From GYS-P2D sp964414425 (GTDB lineage Bacteria; Bacteroidota; Bacteroidia; Chitinophagales; Saprospiraceae), in assembly GCA_964414425.1 (NCBI GenBank), contig CAYPWL010000001.1:124001-188000 (forward strand): 64,000 nucleotides of DNA. Direction: 5' to 3'. Below are positions 8,100-17,227 of this stretch, piece by piece. A program made the translations under genes and the position numbers. Below the pieces are notes generated by a model that saw only the letters and a program-made list of their open reading frames with translations, had not been told where the DNA came from and did no database searches. Numbering within the stretch: position 1 is the stretch's first letter; each line of letters opens with the position of its first letter.

Positions 8100-8821
8100 A
8101 AATCATACCAGCTATAGATATCATAGATGGCAAATGTGTCAGACTTACCCAAGGTGATTACAACCAAAAGAAAATCTACGATCAGAGCCCTCTTGAGGTC
8201 GCGACTGATTTAGCAGCCAAAGGTATAAAGCACCTGCATATGGTTGACTTAGATGGAGCGAAGTCCAGCTCACCTAAGAATCTGTACACTTTGAATCAAG
8301 TCGCATTGGAAACTGATCTCAAAATCGATTTCGGCGGTGGTATTAAGAGCGAGGATTCGTTAATTCAGGCTTTTAGATCTGGTGCTGATAAAATTAACAT
8401 CGGGAGCCTCGCCATCAGGAATCCATTACTCGTGAAATTTTGGATTATGAAGTATGGTGCTGATAAAATCATCCTTAGCGCTGATGTCAGAGAAGGATAC
8501 ATCGCCGTGGATGGATGGCAAGAGAAAACAGAAATGAAGCTTTTCGACTTCATCAATGATTTTTCTGATGACGGTGCCGTAAACTTCGTCTGTACAGATA
8601 TCAGTAAAGACGGTATGATGGAGGGCTCATGCATAGAGCTCTATGACCAAATCTTAGATAATTTTCCTGAAATAAAACTTACAGCCAGTGGCGGAGTGTC
8701 AAGTATTAAGGAAATGATGACGCTTAAAGAGATAGGTGTTGACGGTGTCATACTTGGTAAAGCGCTCTATGAAGGCTTAGTTGACTTGGAAGAAGTTGTT
8801 AGAACATTTGATATCGTATAG
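8096..8821 (+). CDS. hisA: ProFAR isomerase
   Basis: This (beta/alpha)8-barrel enzyme of 241 residues performs the Amadori rearrangement of ProFAR to PRFAR. Asp8 (IPAIDIIDGKCVRL) and Asp130 (LSADVREG) are the expected acid/base pair. Two phosphate-binding glycine loops are present (DFGGGIK near 78-84 and ASGGVSS near 200). It overlaps hisH by four bases and is followed three bases later by hisF, its structural paralogue. PriA-type bifunctionality for TrpF is unlikely because a separate trpF is present at 18440. Confidence 0.95.
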   Translation: MKIIPAIDIIDGKCVRLTQGDYNQKKIYDQSPLEVATDLAAKGIKHLHMVDLDGAKSSSPKNLYTLNQVALETDLKIDFGGGIKSEDSLIQAFRSGADKINIGSLAIRNPLLVKFWIMKYGADKIILSADVREGYIAVDGWQEKTEMKLFDFINDFSDDGAVNFVCTDISKDGMMEGSCIELYDQILDNFPEIKLTASGGVSSIKEMMTLKEIGVDGVILGKALYEGLVDLEEVVRTFDIV

Positions 8822-8824
8822 TCT

Positions 8825-9583
8825 ATGCCACTTACAAAGCGCATAATACCATGCCTTGATATCAAGAATGGTCGAACCGTAAAGGGAGTCAATTTTCTTG
8901 AGCTGAGAGATGCTGGAGATCCTATTGAACTGGCTCGTAAGTATGCAGACCAAGGTGCAGATGAACTTGTATTCTTGGATATATCTGCTACTCAAGAGGA
9001 AAGAGAGACAATCTATTCTCTTGTGAAAAAAGTGGCACAGCAGATTAACATTCCCTTCACCGTAGGAGGAGGTATCGCATCAGCTGATAAGGTGAGTAAA
9101 ATACTCGCTAATGGCGCGGATAAAGTAAGTGTTAATAGTGCCGCAGTATATAACCCTAAGATTGTAAAACAGATATCAGATATATTCGGTAGTCAATGTA
9201 TGGTTGTTGCCATAGATGCTCGTCAGGTTTCTGGTCGATGGTTGCTCCATACACATGGAGGCACTAAGCCAACAGATATAGAATTATTCGATTGGGCGCA
9301 ACGAATGGAAGAACTCGGTGCTGGAGAGATCCTATTTACTTCAATGGATCATGATGGGACTAAATCTGGATTCGCCAATGAAGCTTTAGCTAAGATGAGT
9401 GAGTTAGTTGCGATACCTGTAATTGCATCAGGGGGTGCCGGATCTATGGATGACTTTTATGATACATTTACTGAAGGGAATGCTGATGCTGGTTTAGCTG
9501 CAAGTATATTTCACTTCAACGAAATACCAATCCCTAATCTCAAGCAACACTTGAAAACAAGAGGAATCCCCGTCAGATTATAG
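8825..9583 (+). CDS. hisF: Imidazole glycerol phosphate synthase, cyclase subunit
   Basis: This TIM-barrel partner of HisH has 252 residues. It opens with KRIIPCLDI and has catalytic Asp12 and Asp131 (VVAIDAR). The phosphate loops TVGGGI and IASGGAGS are present, as is the ammonia-tunnel region. It closes the imidazole ring to give IGP and AICAR. It lies 3 bases after hisA and 20 bases before hisIE. All residues expected for an active cyclase are in place. Confidence 0.95.
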   Translation: MPLTKRIIPCLDIKNGRTVKGVNFLELRDAGDPIELARKYADQGADELVFLDISATQEERETIYSLVKKVAQQINIPFTVGGGIASADKVSKILANGADKVSVNSAAVYNPKIVKQISDIFGSQCMVVAIDARQVSGRWLLHTHGGTKPTDIELFDWAQRMEELGAGEILFTSMDHDGTKSGFANEALAKMSELVAIPVIASGGAGSMDDFYDTFTEGNADAGLAASIFHFNEIPIPNLKQHLKTRGIPVRL

Positions 9584-9603
9584 AAGTACAATGAATAGAT
9601 ACT

Positions 9604-10194
9604 ATGAAATTTGATTCAAAAACAGGATTAATACCGGCAATTATACAAGATGTGATGACTCAAAAGGTCTTAATGATGGGGTATATGAATCAAGAGTCCT
9701 TTGATCTAACACTCAAGACTGGCAGAGTGACATTCTGGAGTCGATCACAGAACAAGATCTGGACGAAAGGAGAGACTAGTGGAAACTTCTTGACACTTAA
9801 GAAATGGTCATTAGATTGTGATGAGGATACGCTCTTAATCAAAGCAATACCCTCGGGGCCGACTTGTCACACAGGGAGCGATACCTGTTGGAATGAATCT
9901 AATTGTACAAGCAATACTAATTTCATAGATTATCTGGAGGATATCATTAATAGTCGTTATAATGAGCGGTCTGAGAAATCTTATACCTCATCACTATTTG
10001 ATAAAGGCACTAACAAGATCGCTCAAAAAGTAGGAGAGGAAGCCGTAGAGTTAGTGATAGAATCTAAGGATTCAAACGATGATTTATTCTTAGGAGAGGC
10101 TGCCGATCTCTTGTTTCACTATCTGGTATTACTGAGAGATCGAGATATGAATCTCTCAGATGTCATCAAGGTGCTCAAAAAACGTCATCAGTAA
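9604..10194 (+). CDS. hisIE: Bifunctional phosphoribosyl-AMP cyclohydrolase / phosphoribosyl-ATP pyrophosphatase
   Basis: This 196-residue fusion covers steps 2 and 3 of histidine synthesis. The N-terminal half is HisI, with MMGYMNQES, the TFWSRSQNKIWTKGETSG block and zinc-binding cysteines in DCDEDTLL and GPTCHTGSDTCW. The C-terminal half is HisE, a MazG-like helical domain with QKVGEEAVELVIE and EAADLLFHYLVLL. Domain order and length are normal. With hisG, D, C, B, H, A and F upstream, the pathway from PRPP to histidine is complete in this operon. Confidence 0.95.
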   Translation: MKFDSKTGLIPAIIQDVMTQKVLMMGYMNQESFDLTLKTGRVTFWSRSQNKIWTKGETSGNFLTLKKWSLDCDEDTLLIKAIPSGPTCHTGSDTCWNESNCTSNTNFIDYLEDIINSRYNERSEKSYTSSLFDKGTNKIAQKVGEEAVELVIESKDSNDDLFLGEAADLLFHYLVLLRDRDMNLSDVIKVLKKRHQ

Positions 10195-10201
10195 CCAAGA
10201 G

Positions 10202-10927
10202 ATGAAGGTTGATCTTAATTGTGATATGGGAGAGAGCTACGGCAACTATACCGTAGGACAGGATCAATTACTTATGCCATATATCGACTCTTGTAATATT
10301 GCTTGTGGCTTTCACGGAGGGGATCCGTATCATATAGAGCAGACTATAGATGCGGCGCTTGAGCATGGTTTACGCATAGGTGCGCATCCTTCTTATCCCG
10401 ATTTACAGGGCTTTGGTCGACGCAAAATGAATATTCCCCATATCGAGCTAACTTCTATAATTAAGTATCAGCTTAGTGCATTAAAAGGTCTCGTAGAGTC
10501 CAAAGGAGGAAAGCTAAGCTATGTAAAACCTCATGGGGCGCTATATAACTCAATTGCTCAAGATGGTGAGGAGGCTGCCGCTGTTATCAGAGGCATTCAG
10601 GCAATAGATAGCTCACTTAAGATTATGGTACTTGCAGATGCCCGAATCATAGATGTTGCACAGAGCTTGGGGATCAGTATAATAAGAGAGGGTTTCGCAG
10701 ATCGGAGATATGATCAAAACACTCAGCTGCAATCACGCAGTATAGCTGGTGCCGTATTTCATGACCCTAAAGTTGCTACAGAACAAGTGCGATCCTTGGC
10801 TCAGGATCAAATGATTACTTGGGCCGATGGGAGTACTCACTCACTGCAGGTGGAGTCAATCTGCATCCATGGAGATAACCCGATTGCTTTAGAAATAGCT
10901 AAGATGGCCCGAGAAATATTAGGCTAA
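10202..10927 (+). CDS. pxpA: 5-oxoprolinase subunit A (LamB/YcsF family)
   Basis: The 241-residue product opens MKVDLNCDMGESYG and has SCNIACGFHGGDP, GAHPSYPD, KPHGALYN and the EGFADRRY block. These are all hallmarks of the YcsF family, now known as PxpA, which with PxpB and PxpC hydrolyses 5-oxoproline to glutamate using ATP. The ATG at 10202 follows hisIE by seven bases; an upstream in-frame GTG at 10160 inside hisIE is not needed. It seems to be the last gene of the his transcript. Its partners pxpB and pxpC lie about 3.9 kb further on, beyond a block of unrelated minus-strand genes. Confidence 0.92.
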   Translation: MKVDLNCDMGESYGNYTVGQDQLLMPYIDSCNIACGFHGGDPYHIEQTIDAALEHGLRIGAHPSYPDLQGFGRRKMNIPHIELTSIIKYQLSALKGLVESKGGKLSYVKPHGALYNSIAQDGEEAAAVIRGIQAIDSSLKIMVLADARIIDVAQSLGISIIREGFADRRYDQNTQLQSRSIAGAVFHDPKVATEQVRSLAQDQMITWADGSTHSLQVESICIHGDNPIALEIAKMAREILG

Positions 10928-10930
10928 TGA

Positions 10931-11194
10931 CTATTTCAGTCTAACTAAGAAAATCTTCAAGAGCGCCAGACTCCCAAAAAAGCCAAATGATAGAAAGCAC
11001 ATCGGAATGCCACTTGAGGTTCTTGGACATGCAGCAAAACCAAATAACACGCCTAAGCTACCATAGCTGGCAATTGCTAAAGCTGGCACTGCCCCAAGCC
11101 AGTATAGTATGTTTTTATCTTTTACAATGTTGAGACTTGATACGATGATTAATGTGAAACACGCCAGTATGATATAACAGGCTGGCATACCCAT
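10931..11194 (-). CDS. Small hydrophobic membrane protein
   Basis: This 87-residue protein has three likely membrane helices (about 4-21, 30-52 and 62-82) and a cysteine-containing loop (AACPRTSSGIP). I do not recognise the family. It appears to be the last gene of a minus-strand unit: it follows a 27-residue hydrophobic frame by 27 bases and the GH113-like gene by about 120. It converges on pxpA with a gap of only three bases. No function is proposed. Confidence 0.5.
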   Translation of the reverse strand: MGMPACYIILACFTLIIVSSLNIVKDKNILYWLGAVPALAIASYGSLGVLFGFAACPRTSSGIPMCFLSFGFFGSLALLKIFLVRLK

Positions 11195-11221
11195 TAACTT
11201 CGGGCAGATATCACCATTAAC

Positions 11222-11305
11222 CTATTCATTATGTACTAATCCCCAAGTCCCATACCAACCTAATAATGCAATCACGAGTATGACTAAGAGAAGTACTTTT
11301 TTCAT
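11222..11305 (-). CDS. Possible 27-residue single-helix membrane peptide
   Basis: A short frame starts ATG at 11305, nine bases after the stop of the GH113-like gene, and ends TAG at 11222. It encodes MKKVLLLVILVIALLGWYGT followed by WGLVHNE. This is a two-lysine cytoplasmic start, one hydrophobic helix and a short polar tail. The position between two same-strand genes and the clean membrane-peptide profile argue for a real small gene. Its length alone cannot exclude chance. Confidence 0.35.
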   Translation of the reverse strand: MKKVLLLVILVIALLGWYGTWGLVHNE

Positions 11306-11314
11306 AGGGTTATG

Positions 11315-13636
11315 TTACTGATTATGGAGGAACCAATCTTTAACTGTAGCTTCTGCAAGTTTCATATTGGGAGTGAAGGAGTTGTTTTCAATACCTTGAT
11401 AATCTAAGTATGATGGAAACTTCCACCATAGTATACCGCCACACCAATCTTCATCTTGTATCCCTTCAAAGATAACTTGATAACAGAGGTCCTGATGCTG
11501 TTCATTAAATGTGTCATCACCCTCCGCATGAGGGTTTTTCCAAGGTGCATCGATACTTCTGAAGCCTATCTCGGTGAATACAATTGGCTTTTTGTAGGTA
11601 TTATAGACAGATCTTATTTTGTTTTTTACACTATTGAAGTTCTTACGTAGTTCTTTCTTACTTGGATTGTGCTGTTTGCTCAAGGGGTAGTAGCAATTCA
11701 ATCCAATGAAATCAAGTTCATCCCAAAATCCTACTTTCTCAAACTCATCTCCCCAGTTTGCTGAATAGGTCAGTTTACCTTGGTACACCTTACGGATATT
11801 CCTAATAATTTGACGCCATTCTTCTTCATGAGATAGGGTCGCTTTTACAAACTCTACACCTACCGACAACATATCGATCTGATGGATTTCTGCGAGCAAT
11901 GCATAGTGTATGATCCATTCATTATAATATTGGAAGAACAAGTCCCAATCTTCACTATTTTTCATGTTAACGTCTCCTGGCCACGATCCTCTAAACCAAA
12001 TCTGTGGTTTGAGCATAGTCGACATGCCTTGTTGTTTAGCAACATATGCAGAGTGGATGACACCTTGGTCATTTTCTTGACCAGGTCTATTGGGTATAGG
12101 CAGGGGATTAGGCTTATGAGTAACAGTCATATATGAGTAGGGTACAATTGCCATTGCATTAGCCCCTAACTGAGCTTGCTTATAGATCGCCTTACTTGCA
12201 AGATCAGATAGATAACCATTGAATATTCGGTACCCTTCATGGGCAAAATTGAAGCCTTGCAAGTAGGAGAATTCTGCTTGCTTGCGCATCTTCTGAGGAT
12301 ATGTACTTGGAAGTTTCTTGAGGAATTCTTGCCACATAGGCTCATACTTCTGTAATTCATCCTGTCCCGGAGACCAAGAACTGTAACGCCCGAGGAAATC
12401 ATCTTTGGTAAATTGAGTCAAGAGAAAGTCAATTAAAGCTCCTGACATGGATTCTCTTAGCAGTGTAGACTTTCGATCATTTTGATTATCACTGAATAAA
12501 TCCGCCAAGGGCACTTTATATCCAGACTCAATTAATCGAGCTGCCCAATATTGATACCCTTCTCGTTGCCATCTATCTGTAAAACTGATCGCTAACCCTA
12601 TTTCGAGTACAGGAGATTTGACCTCCCCTAATAATGATTGAAGCAAGAGTTGATTTTCTTTCTCGATGTAGTTGTCCTCATACTGCTCATTAATAACAGT
12701 GTAAGTTGTATACTCTGTATAATCTACGCTTGCTTGAGCACTATTCGACCGATGAAGGGCTTTTTCTTCGGCCGAGGGATATATGTAATAAGTCATATGA
12801 GGAATAACCTTATTTACTCCTATGAAATCTTTGATTTTGGATAACTTATCTTCAAGAGTTTGACCAATGGTGATTAATCGTTCAGTACTTAGTTCGGAGT
12901 TGAAATTAACAATCGTATAATGATCAGTTTCAAAAGTCTCAGCAGCATCCTCACCAAACTCAAATATCAGATTGGAATCGATCTGCCAGTTATTGTCAAA
13001 TGCCCCAATTGTAGATCTGGTAGAATTGTTATAGACCACTAAGTCAAAACTGGCCCAAGTAAAGCGCATACCGCTCTGTAAAGAGCGCTTAAATACCTCG
13101 TATATAGCATCATCGTCATTGCCAGTTATTATGGTTAGGGGCAAATTGGCCTGTTGTGGGTTAGGGTAGTTATACATCGCAAGAACCTCTTGTCGATCCG
13201 AATATTTTTCAGTTAATACCGAGAAACCATCAGATTCTAATGTGATTGGCAGACCGGATTTCAGGTCATGCAATACAGGTATTGCATTGAGTGTTCCAAC
13301 TATATAAACGATTTTATCTTTGAGTTCTTCTATTGTAACCTCACTGGCTTCTCTAAAACTAATATTTACTTCTCTCTGCGCCTCTGGTAATAGGCTTTGC
13401 TTGAAGTTCTCAATTAACTTAACGTAATTGCTCCTTATGCTTTGGTCATTCGATCCATAAAGGACAACTACCTCATTGTTCCGATAAGCACTATATAATT
13501 GCCACCTGCTGGGAGGTTTATTATTCATTTCCGAAGTCAAATCGGAGTGTTCATAATCCGATACAGCAATGCTTTGATTACACCGAGAGCTTAATATACC
13601 TAGTACCAAAAACAGAATAGACACAGCATTCATCAT
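11315..13636 (-). CDS. GH113-like glycoside hydrolase with an N-terminal degenerate peptidase-like region
   Basis: Starting at 13636 gives 773 residues, beginning with a signal-like segment (MMNAVSILFLVLGILSSRC). The Cys could be lipidated, although Arg at -1 is a poor lipobox. The C-terminal 300 residues form a TIM barrel of the GH113 type: KPQIWFRGSWPGD, VGVEFV with probable acid/base Glu595, YSANWGDE, LDFIGLNCYYPLS and FTEIGF with probable nucleophile Glu689. GH113 enzymes attack beta-mannan-like polymers. The N-terminal part has the layout of a gluzincin peptidase but lacks HExxH, so it is probably a non-catalytic scaffold (inference). An in-frame start 33 codons upstream would hide the signal sequence. 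Confidence 0.72.
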   Translation of the reverse strand: MMNAVSILFLVLGILSSRCNQSIAVSDYEHSDLTSEMNNKPPSRWQLYSAYRNNEVVVLYGSNDQSIRSNYVKLIENFKQSLLPEAQREVNISFREASEVTIEELKDKIVYIVGTLNAIPVLHDLKSGLPITLESDGFSVLTEKYSDRQEVLAMYNYPNPQQANLPLTIITGNDDDAIYEVFKRSLQSGMRFTWASFDLVVYNNSTRSTIGAFDNNWQIDSNLIFEFGEDAAETFETDHYTIVNFNSELSTERLITIGQTLEDKLSKIKDFIGVNKVIPHMTYYIYPSAEEKALHRSNSAQASVDYTEYTTYTVINEQYEDNYIEKENQLLLQSLLGEVKSPVLEIGLAISFTDRWQREGYQYWAARLIESGYKVPLADLFSDNQNDRKSTLLRESMSGALIDFLLTQFTKDDFLGRYSSWSPGQDELQKYEPMWQEFLKKLPSTYPQKMRKQAEFSYLQGFNFAHEGYRIFNGYLSDLASKAIYKQAQLGANAMAIVPYSYMTVTHKPNPLPIPNRPGQENDQGVIHSAYVAKQQGMSTMLKPQIWFRGSWPGDVNMKNSEDWDLFFQYYNEWIIHYALLAEIHQIDMLSVGVEFVKATLSHEEEWRQIIRNIRKVYQGKLTYSANWGDEFEKVGFWDELDFIGLNCYYPLSKQHNPSKKELRKNFNSVKNKIRSVYNTYKKPIVFTEIGFRSIDAPWKNPHAEGDDTFNEQHQDLCYQVIFEGIQDEDWCGGILWWKFPSYLDYQGIENNSFTPNMKLAEATVKDWFLHNQ

Positions 13637-13805
13637 AAACTCACGAAGTTTGAACCTAATATCGGAATATTTGACTTTTCTAAAGTTGGTTTGGACATAA
13701 CAATAATATAAAGGTCTTAATCTAACGTAACTCACCTGTTTGAGTTATGGTCAGGAACATTCACTCCATCATCAGGTAGTAATGGTTATTCTGGATAGGT
13801 GTACT

Positions 13806-14561
13806 TTATACTATTCTTTGCTTTCTTCTATAATATGAATAGAAACCAAATGCTGTTAGGAATATCATGGCAAAAAGGCTCATGTTAGCTACGATGTTTG
13901 GCGATGCCGAAACATCATTATTCTTGATGTAGATACCGAAAAATGCCCAGTTTAGGACTAAAGTAAACCAGATGTCACCATTGAGGAGTAACACCAATAT
14001 TGTCCCACAAATCCCGATCGCAATTAATGTAACTGTCCATACGGCCTCAGATAGTCCAAAGAAAGAGAATTCGTTAACGATAAGGTAAACATTATGATTA
14101 GCTAGTGACGCGACACAGATCCAAGCCAAGTATGTACTAAACGGTATCTTGAAGTACCATCGAGCATCGGCGAGGTTAGTCAATCGAACATTGATGACAA
14201 TTAGAATGATCCAATAAAGTAAAATGAACAAGGTAGCCCACCCAAAGTGGAGAGATTGCCATGCTAATAACCAAGCGACATTAATAACGCTTGATATGGA
14301 GAATAACCATCCTATAGCTTTAACTTCCTGTGGAGCAGTTCCATTATCTAACTTATAACTGTAAAAAATAAATACTCCGAGTAAAAGGTAAATAACTGAC
14401 CAAATCCTGAACGTAAAATCAGGCGGTGTAAGCATGTGAGGATATAGATCAGAAACATCTCCAGGAGTACGACCAAAAAATGGAATCTGAATCGCGAGTA
14501 TGTTGACAACAAGTAAGAAGAGATACGCCACGATGTTCAGAAGGGTTAATTTAGTCTTCAT
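13806..14561 (-). CDS. TspO/MBR-related tryptophan-rich membrane protein
   Basis: This 251-residue, very hydrophobic protein has about seven helices and many tryptophans. The segment TPPDFTFRIWSVIYLLLG matches the TspO/MBR hallmark 'PP.w.F...W..LY...G', and the PFSTYLAWICVASLAN block matches its last conserved helix. It is longer than classical TspO (about 160 residues), as in the extended bacterial branch. TspO relatives bind porphyrins or sterols and act in stress responses. The actual ligand here is unknown. It is transcribed divergently from pxpB. Confidence 0.65.
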   Translation of the reverse strand: MKTKLTLLNIVAYLFLLVVNILAIQIPFFGRTPGDVSDLYPHMLTPPDFTFRIWSVIYLLLGVFIFYSYKLDNGTAPQEVKAIGWLFSISSVINVAWLLAWQSLHFGWATLFILLYWIILIVINVRLTNLADARWYFKIPFSTYLAWICVASLANHNVYLIVNEFSFFGLSEAVWTVTLIAIGICGTILVLLLNGDIWFTLVLNWAFFGIYIKNNDVSASPNIVANMSLFAMIFLTAFGFYSYYRRKQRIV

Positions 14562-14741
14562 CGTTAATATTGTGAGTCAGTTGTTATGAGAGAAAAATTA
14601 AATATTAATCTACTAAGTAAAGAGTTCAATTAATTAAAACAGCTTTGTGTCTCACTTTTTAGGCAATATATCACGGCTATGACATCAGAGCCTTATGATT
14701 ATCTCAGAGTTTCGTGTGTTTCATGAAAATATTACCAAAAG

Positions 14742-14771
14742 TTGCAATCTGTTATCATGAGTCTATCTTTA
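14742..14771 (+). promoter_or_regulatory. Candidate promoter of pxpBC
   Basis: TTG at 14742-14744 and TATCTTTA at 14764-14771 are separated by 19 bases. They fit the Bacteroidota layout (-33 TTTG-like, -7 TAnnTTTG with one mismatch). The pxpB ATG follows 77 bases later. The rest of the 287-base divergent region (14562-14848) shows no further structure I can support. Confidence 0.35.
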
Positions 14772-14848
14772 TAAAACAAAAAGCGAGATAAGCGCCGTGA
14801 CTTTTCGAAAGGAAAAATATTGTTCAGTTAAAGGATTTTAAGTGCTTT

Positions 14849-15559
14849 ATGAATGTAATTGCATACGGCTCGGATGCGCTACTTATAAAATTGGATGGAG
14901 GAGTCTCCGATAGGAATCTGTTGACGATTAAGATAATCTCGGATCTCATAAAACAGAGCTTTCGCTACCAGATCATAGAGCTAATTCCAGCATATGATAC
15001 AATACTGATAAGGTTTAGGGTTGAGAGTCTGTCTATCGAGGAAGTACGCGAGTATTTATCGGATATTAATATTACTATAAAACCTGGGGATATCGGTAGG
15101 AGATTAGAGATTCCAGTTTGCTTTCATTCAAGCTTTGCATTAGATCAAGATAGAGTGGTTGCTCTATGCAATAAACCTATAGAAGATATCAAGAGACTTA
15201 TATTGCACAGGACATATCAAGTTCATATGATGGGCTTTCTCCCAGGATTTGCTTTTATGGCGGGTGTTGATACGACGCTTCACTGTCCAAGACTTTCTGT
15301 CCCTCGCAAGTCAGTTCCTGCAGGATCGGTAGCCATAACTGGAGAACAGATTGCAATATATCCCGTGAATAGCCCTGGAGGGTGGAATATTATAGGTCAT
15401 TGTCCACTTGCGATTTTTGATGTAACTCGAGAGGAGTTTAGTCTATTCAGAGCTTATGATCAGGTTGCTTTCAAACCAATCACTTTGGATGAACATCGAC
15501 GTATAACGTCTAAGGTATCCAATCATGAATATGATTATAAACAACTGATTGCGTCGTGA
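14849..15559 (+). CDS. pxpB: 5-oxoprolinase subunit B (KipI family)
   Basis: This 236-residue member of the KipI/PxpB family has the characteristic stretch HMMGFLPGFAFMAGV, the PRLSVPRKSVPAGSVAI block, QIAIYPVNSPGGWNIIG and a closing 'F.P'. PxpB forms a complex with PxpC, and with PxpA converts 5-oxoproline to glutamate. The original KipI name reflects kinase inhibition in Bacillus, which is not relevant here. The stop overlaps the GTG start of pxpC, so the two are translationally coupled. Confidence 0.92.
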   Translation: MNVIAYGSDALLIKLDGGVSDRNLLTIKIISDLIKQSFRYQIIELIPAYDTILIRFRVESLSIEEVREYLSDINITIKPGDIGRRLEIPVCFHSSFALDQDRVVALCNKPIEDIKRLILHRTYQVHMMGFLPGFAFMAGVDTTLHCPRLSVPRKSVPAGSVAITGEQIAIYPVNSPGGWNIIGHCPLAIFDVTREEFSLFRAYDQVAFKPITLDEHRRITSKVSNHEYDYKQLIAS

Positions 15560-16413
15560 TCGTAAGAGTAGATAAGGCTGGGTTATATACAACCATACAA
15601 GACGCAGGCAGATCAGGATATGCTCACTTAGGCATACCTCAAGGAGGTGCGATGGATCAGGAGAGCTATGAACTTTGCAACATGATACTCGGCAACGATC
15701 CGAATCAGCCGGTAATCGAATGTACTATGATGGGACCGGCTCTCTCATTTGACGGATTTACTAAGATTACAATTACGGGTTCTGATCTGTCGCCAATGAT
15801 CAATAAAGAGCCAGTAGAGCTAAACAAAGCCTTAACTGTCTATGAAGGAGATCAGCTCAGTTTTGGAAGATTGAAAAGTGGCTGTAGATGTTACATCGGC
15901 ATTGCTGGCAAATGGAATGTTGATCGCTGGCAGGGTAGTGTAAGCCCATTGACTTATGGTGACGTGTTAGCAGATCATATACTCAAGAAAGGGTATAGTA
16001 TTGAGATAATTACTATCGATCCCATGAATCAACCTCTAATCGAGATCAAAAGAGATATAAAGCAAAGCGAGATTCATCAACTAAACCTATACCGAGGCCC
16101 GGAGTTTGACCTGTTTTCAGACGAGGCAATCGAACAGTTCTTATCAAGTACATATACAGTCAATAATGCCTCTAATCGCATGGGCTATAGACTTGATGGC
16201 CTTCAAGTTGATACGAGCAATCTGCCGTCGATGGTTTCATCAGGCATCTTACCCGGAACCATACAGATTACATCAGGAGGAACTCCAATCATATTAGGAC
16301 GAGATGCTCAGACTATCGGAGGATACCCACGGATTGCCATCACAAGTGAGAAGTCGTTGAATAACCTGGCTCATCTAAAGCCTAACGACAGGGTGAGATT
16401 CAAACTAATATAG
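15556..16413 (+). CDS. pxpC: 5-oxoprolinase subunit C (KipA family)
   Basis: The 285-residue KipA/PxpC protein opens with V-D-K-A-G-L-Y-T-T-I-Q-D-A-G-R and continues with G-Y-A-H-L-G-I-P-Q-G-G-A-M-D, a standard family signature. It also has SNRMGYRLDG and the TSGGTPIILGRDAQTIGGYPRIA block. The start is a GTG overlapping the pxpB stop (GTGA). It is the biotin-carboxylase-like fold subunit that partners PxpB. Its 3' end faces trpA with a 43-base gap in which I see no terminator hairpin. Confidence 0.92.
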   Translation: MIVRVDKAGLYTTIQDAGRSGYAHLGIPQGGAMDQESYELCNMILGNDPNQPVIECTMMGPALSFDGFTKITITGSDLSPMINKEPVELNKALTVYEGDQLSFGRLKSGCRCYIGIAGKWNVDRWQGSVSPLTYGDVLADHILKKGYSIEIITIDPMNQPLIEIKRDIKQSEIHQLNLYRGPEFDLFSDEAIEQFLSSTYTVNNASNRMGYRLDGLQVDTSNLPSMVSSGILPGTIQITSGGTPIILGRDAQTIGGYPRIAITSEKSLNNLAHLKPNDRVRFKLI

Positions 16414-16456
16414 TCCTAAACAATTATCGAGCTGATGTATAGGGTCGTTAGCCTGT

Positions 16457-17227
16457 TTATCTGATCTCCTTCACAAAATTACTGATGCCTTCTTTTAAAT
16501 GTTCTGACCTGCCAAGAGCTCTGATAAAGGCAGATCCAATAATTGCACCATGACTATTCGCACAAGCAGTCAGGTAGGTGTCTCTATCATGTATCCCAAA
16601 ACCAATCAACCTTGGCGTATTGAGGTTTAGGTCATCGATACGCTTGAAGTAATCTCTCTGACCTTGATCGATTGCACCGGCAGAGCCCGTAATACTTGAT
16701 TTAGAAACTACATAGATAAATGCTGAGCTTAGCTCGTCAGCCAAGAGAATACGCTCGTCGCTTGTCTCTGGCGTAATCAGAAAGGCAATCTTTAAATCAT
16801 ATTGATTGAAGAGCTCTTGATAGTCTCTTTCATAAATAGACATGGGCAGATCTGGGATGATCAAGCCATCAACACCTGCCTCTTGACATGATTGTAAGAA
16901 TCGCTCAAAGCCATATTGCATCATCTGATTATAGTAGCCCATGAGAATTATGGGCACCTGCGATTGTCTGCGACTCTCAGTGACTTGATCAAAAAGAATC
17001 TGGAGTGTCATCCCGTTTTTGAGGGCTATACTACTGCTATTCTGGATGGTCTCGCCATCCGCCATAGGGTCAGAGTAGGGCACTCCTAACTCTATCAGAT
17101 CTACTCCTGAGTCAGTGAGGCTTTGGATGACATCAACGGTACTGTTCAATTTAGGATGTCCAGCTGTGAAGTATATATTGAGTATTTCAGATTGTTTCTC
17201 TGAAAACAACTTAGTCAATCGATTCAT
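16457..17227 (-). CDS. trpA: Tryptophan synthase alpha subunit
   Basis: This 256-residue TIM barrel cleaves indole-3-glycerol phosphate to indole, which passes to TrpB. Catalytic Glu46 (LIELGVP) and Asp57 (PMADG) are present. So are the family signature LIELGVPYSDPMADG and the phosphate-binding loops near GFGI and GSAF. Length is normal. It is the last gene of the trp operon; its ATG overlaps the trpB stop by one base (TAATG). Confidence 0.96.
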   Translation of the reverse strand: MNRLTKLFSEKQSEILNIYFTAGHPKLNSTVDVIQSLTDSGVDLIELGVPYSDPMADGETIQNSSSIALKNGMTLQILFDQVTESRRQSQVPIILMGYYNQMMQYGFERFLQSCQEAGVDGLIIPDLPMSIYERDYQELFNQYDLKIAFLITPETSDERILLADELSSAFIYVVSKSSITGSAGAIDQGQRDYFKRIDDLNLNTPRLIGFGIHDRDTYLTACANSHGAIIGSAFIRALGRSEHLKEGISNFVKEIR

